Shown in pieces: positions 62,772 through 64,000 of a stretch of 64,000 bases of DNA. Numbering within the stretch: position 1 is the first letter of the stretch; every line of letters begins with the position of its first letter. Under the pieces are notes generated by a model. That model did no database searches. It was not told the DNA's origin and worked only from the letters and a program-made list of their open reading frames with translations. This DNA is from Sphingomonas jatrophae. Lineage in GTDB: Bacteria > Pseudomonadota > Alphaproteobacteria > Sphingomonadales > Sphingomonadaceae. The position numbers were made by a program, and so were the translations under genes. The stretch is taken from positions 1,240,001 to 1,304,000 of the forward strand of contig NZ_FOZG01000001.1 in NCBI RefSeq assembly GCF_900113315.1, in the 5' to 3' direction.

Positions 62772-64000
62772 TCACGCCGCCCGTGCGAACCGGCCGCGAA
62801 CGCGCTGGGCGAAGCCGTGGATCTGGTCGTCCAGCCGAGCGGCCGTGGCGCCCCGCTCACTTCCAAGCGCCGCGTAGCGCGGGCGTGGCGCGCGCCAGCC
62901 GAGCGCCTCGCCCGCGACCGGGATGACGAGCGCCGGGTTGAGATCGCACGCCCGCGCCACGCGCAACGCGAACTCGGCCCAGCTGACCGCGTCGCTGCCG
63001 GCGATGTGCCAGATGCCCTCTGCCCCGTCGATCAGCAGGTCGAGCCCGGTATCGACCAGCGCCGGCACGAAGGTGGGCGTGACGACATGATCGGCTGCCG
63101 CGACGAACCGCTGCCCGCGGGACAGCGTGTCGGCCAGGCTCCACGCGAAATTGTGCGGATCGTCGGCGGAGAAGAAGGCTGCGGTGCGCGCCACCAGCAC
63201 GCCCGGCAGCCCGGCGCAGCCCGCCTCCAGCGCCGCCTTGCTGCGGCCATAGGCGCTGAGCGGCCGCGGCGCATCGGACTCGACATAGGGCCGGGCCTGC
63301 GCGCCATCGAAGACGAGGTCGCTGGAAAAGCCGAGGCAGGCGATCCCACGATCCGCGCAGGCCTGCGCCAGCGCGACCGCGCCGGTGGCGTTGACGCGCA
63401 TGCACGCCGCCTCCTCCGCCTCCGCATCGTCGACGCGCACCCAGCCCGTCGCATTCACCACGCCCCAGGGGCGCAGCCGGTCGAGCGTTCCGGCGATCGT
63501 GTCGGGCCGCTCCAGATCGATCGTGTCACGGGCGGTCACGACATGGCGGATGCCGCGGGCGGCGCAGGCGCGCGCGAACGCCTGGCCCAGCGTGCCCGTC
63601 GCGCCGCAGATCAGCAGCACGCGCTCATCCTGCGTCTGCACCGCCGGCGCCACGCCCGATGGCCGCGTCAGCGTGCGGTGGAGCAGGCGTTCGGGCCGGT
63701 GCCACCAGCCCGTCTCCGACGCGACGGGATGGCGCGGACCGCCTGTCGGCAAGGCACGCCACAGAGAGGCCAGCGCCGTCGGCCGAGGCGCACCGCCCGA
63801 AATGTCGAACACGCCCGTTTCATAGATGCCGGGCGCCGTCAGCAGCGTGTTCCAGCCCTGGCTGCCGAGCAGCGCCCAGGCGGTGACCGCCTCGATCTGC
63901 CCGCCCGATGCGCGGAAGGCGAGCGCCGTATCCCACGCCTCCGCCGCCCAGCGGAGCTGTTCCTCGCGGGTGCAGCCATTGTGGACCTCGGTGATCGCCA
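62772..64000 (-). CDS. GH1 beta-glycosidase-like / RmlD reductase fusion, 5' part beyond the window
   Basis: The frame is open to the window edge, giving 409 residues of the C-terminal part. The first visible residues include ITEVHNGCTREEQLRWAAEA; ITE carries the family-1 glycosidase nucleophile glutamate. TAWALLGSQGWNTLL follows. After a linker (VAPAVQTQDER) an NAD(P)-binding domain starts with LLICGATGTLGQAFARACA and continues through FSSDLVFDG and YGRSKAALE to the C terminus. This is the dTDP-4-dehydrorhamnose reductase fold. Fusions annotated as family 1 glycosylhydrolase plus sugar-nucleotide-binding protein occur in Sphingomonas. Substrate unknown. Confidence 0.88.
   Translation of the reverse strand, partial: AITEVHNGCTREEQLRWAAEAWDTALAFRASGGQIEAVTAWALLGSQGWNTLLTAPGIYETGVFDISGGAPRPTALASLWRALPTGGPRHPVASETGWWHRPERLLHRTLTRPSGVAPAVQTQDERVLLICGATGTLGQAFARACAARGIRHVVTARDTIDLERPDTIAGTLDRLRPWGVVNATGWVRVDDAEAEEAACMRVNATGAVALAQACADRGIACLGFSSDLVFDGAQARPYVESDAPRPLSAYGRSKAALEAGCAGLPGVLVARTAAFFSADDPHNFAWSLADTLSRGQRFVAAADHVVTPTFVPALVDTGLDLLIDGAEGIWHIAGSDAVSWAEFALRVARACDLNPALVIPVAGEALGWRAPRPRYAALGSERGATAARLDDQIHGFAQRVRGRFARAA

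Overview
The window is about 67 to 70 percent G+C by eye and gene-dense. It looks like chromosomal DNA of a Sphingomonas-like alphaproteobacterium (Sphingomonadales). The reasons are: the metZ-apaG pair; the petABC / trmL-hemF / mtnP-apt neighbourhood; a fused transaldolase-glucose-6-phosphate isomerase; a promoter exactly matching the alphaproteobacterial general-stress sigma factor EcfG (GGAAC-N16-CGTT); a family-1 glycosidase fused to an RmlD-type reductase; and a CTTCGACAGGCTCAG-type inverted repeat common in sphingomonads. I saw no rRNA, complete tRNA, insertion sequence, prophage or CRISPR array. No stretch longer than about 265 bases lacks a gene.

Layout. 1-6 kb: the start of a probable recJ, glutathione peroxidase, a 44-aa membrane peptide under an EcfG promoter, a DUF885 protein, a DUF815 ATPase and parE. 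6-12 kb: a GcvA-like LysR regulator, apaG-metZ, and a heme oxygenase-bacteriophytochrome pair. 11.8-18.6 kb: nitronate monooxygenase, an FdhF/YdeP-type molybdoenzyme, an SPFH protein, ychF, a frameshifted AIG2-MaoC fusion and a lipoprotein. 18.6-28 kb: apt-mtnP, the cytochrome bc1 operon petABC, trmL, hemF, a GNAT acetyltransferase, lipB, a methionine-rich lipoprotein and a secreted protein of unknown function.

28-46 kb is a carbohydrate region. One minus-strand operon has a large helical-toroid-like protein, an SDR and a zinc alcohol dehydrogenase. A second has a GH130 enzyme and a KdgK-type kinase. Both start behind EcfG-like promoters. zwf follows on the plus strand. A tightly overlapping run, rpiA-tkt-tal/pgi-gnd-HAD-HAD, encodes most of the pentose phosphate pathway. 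Directly upstream and overlapping rpiA is a leucine-degradation operon (isovaleryl-CoA dehydrogenase, methylcrotonyl-CoA carboxylase beta, a 37-codon small ORF, carboxylase alpha, a MaoC hydratase). The minus strand is therefore coding almost continuously from 51.05 to 37.7 kb. A LysR gene diverges from the leucine operon.

52-57 kb is an iron-uptake module: a TonB siderophore receptor with a Fur-like box, diverging from small membrane protein-PepSY-DUF3325. 57-62.8 kb is an NAD-salvage locus: an NrtR-type Nudix regulator, a soluble SPFH protein, a divergent NAD-kinase-like protein, nicotinate phosphoribosyltransferase and a CitE-like lyase on one strand, with a nicotinamidase diverging. The window ends inside a GH1-RmlD fusion.

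Most unusual: (1) a bacteriophytochrome carrying an N-terminal PYP-like domain that has lost every residue of the PYP photocycle; (2) the NrtR locus combining SPFH and NAD-kinase-like proteins; (3) the apparently stress-controlled sugar module around an uncharacterised 738-aa protein.
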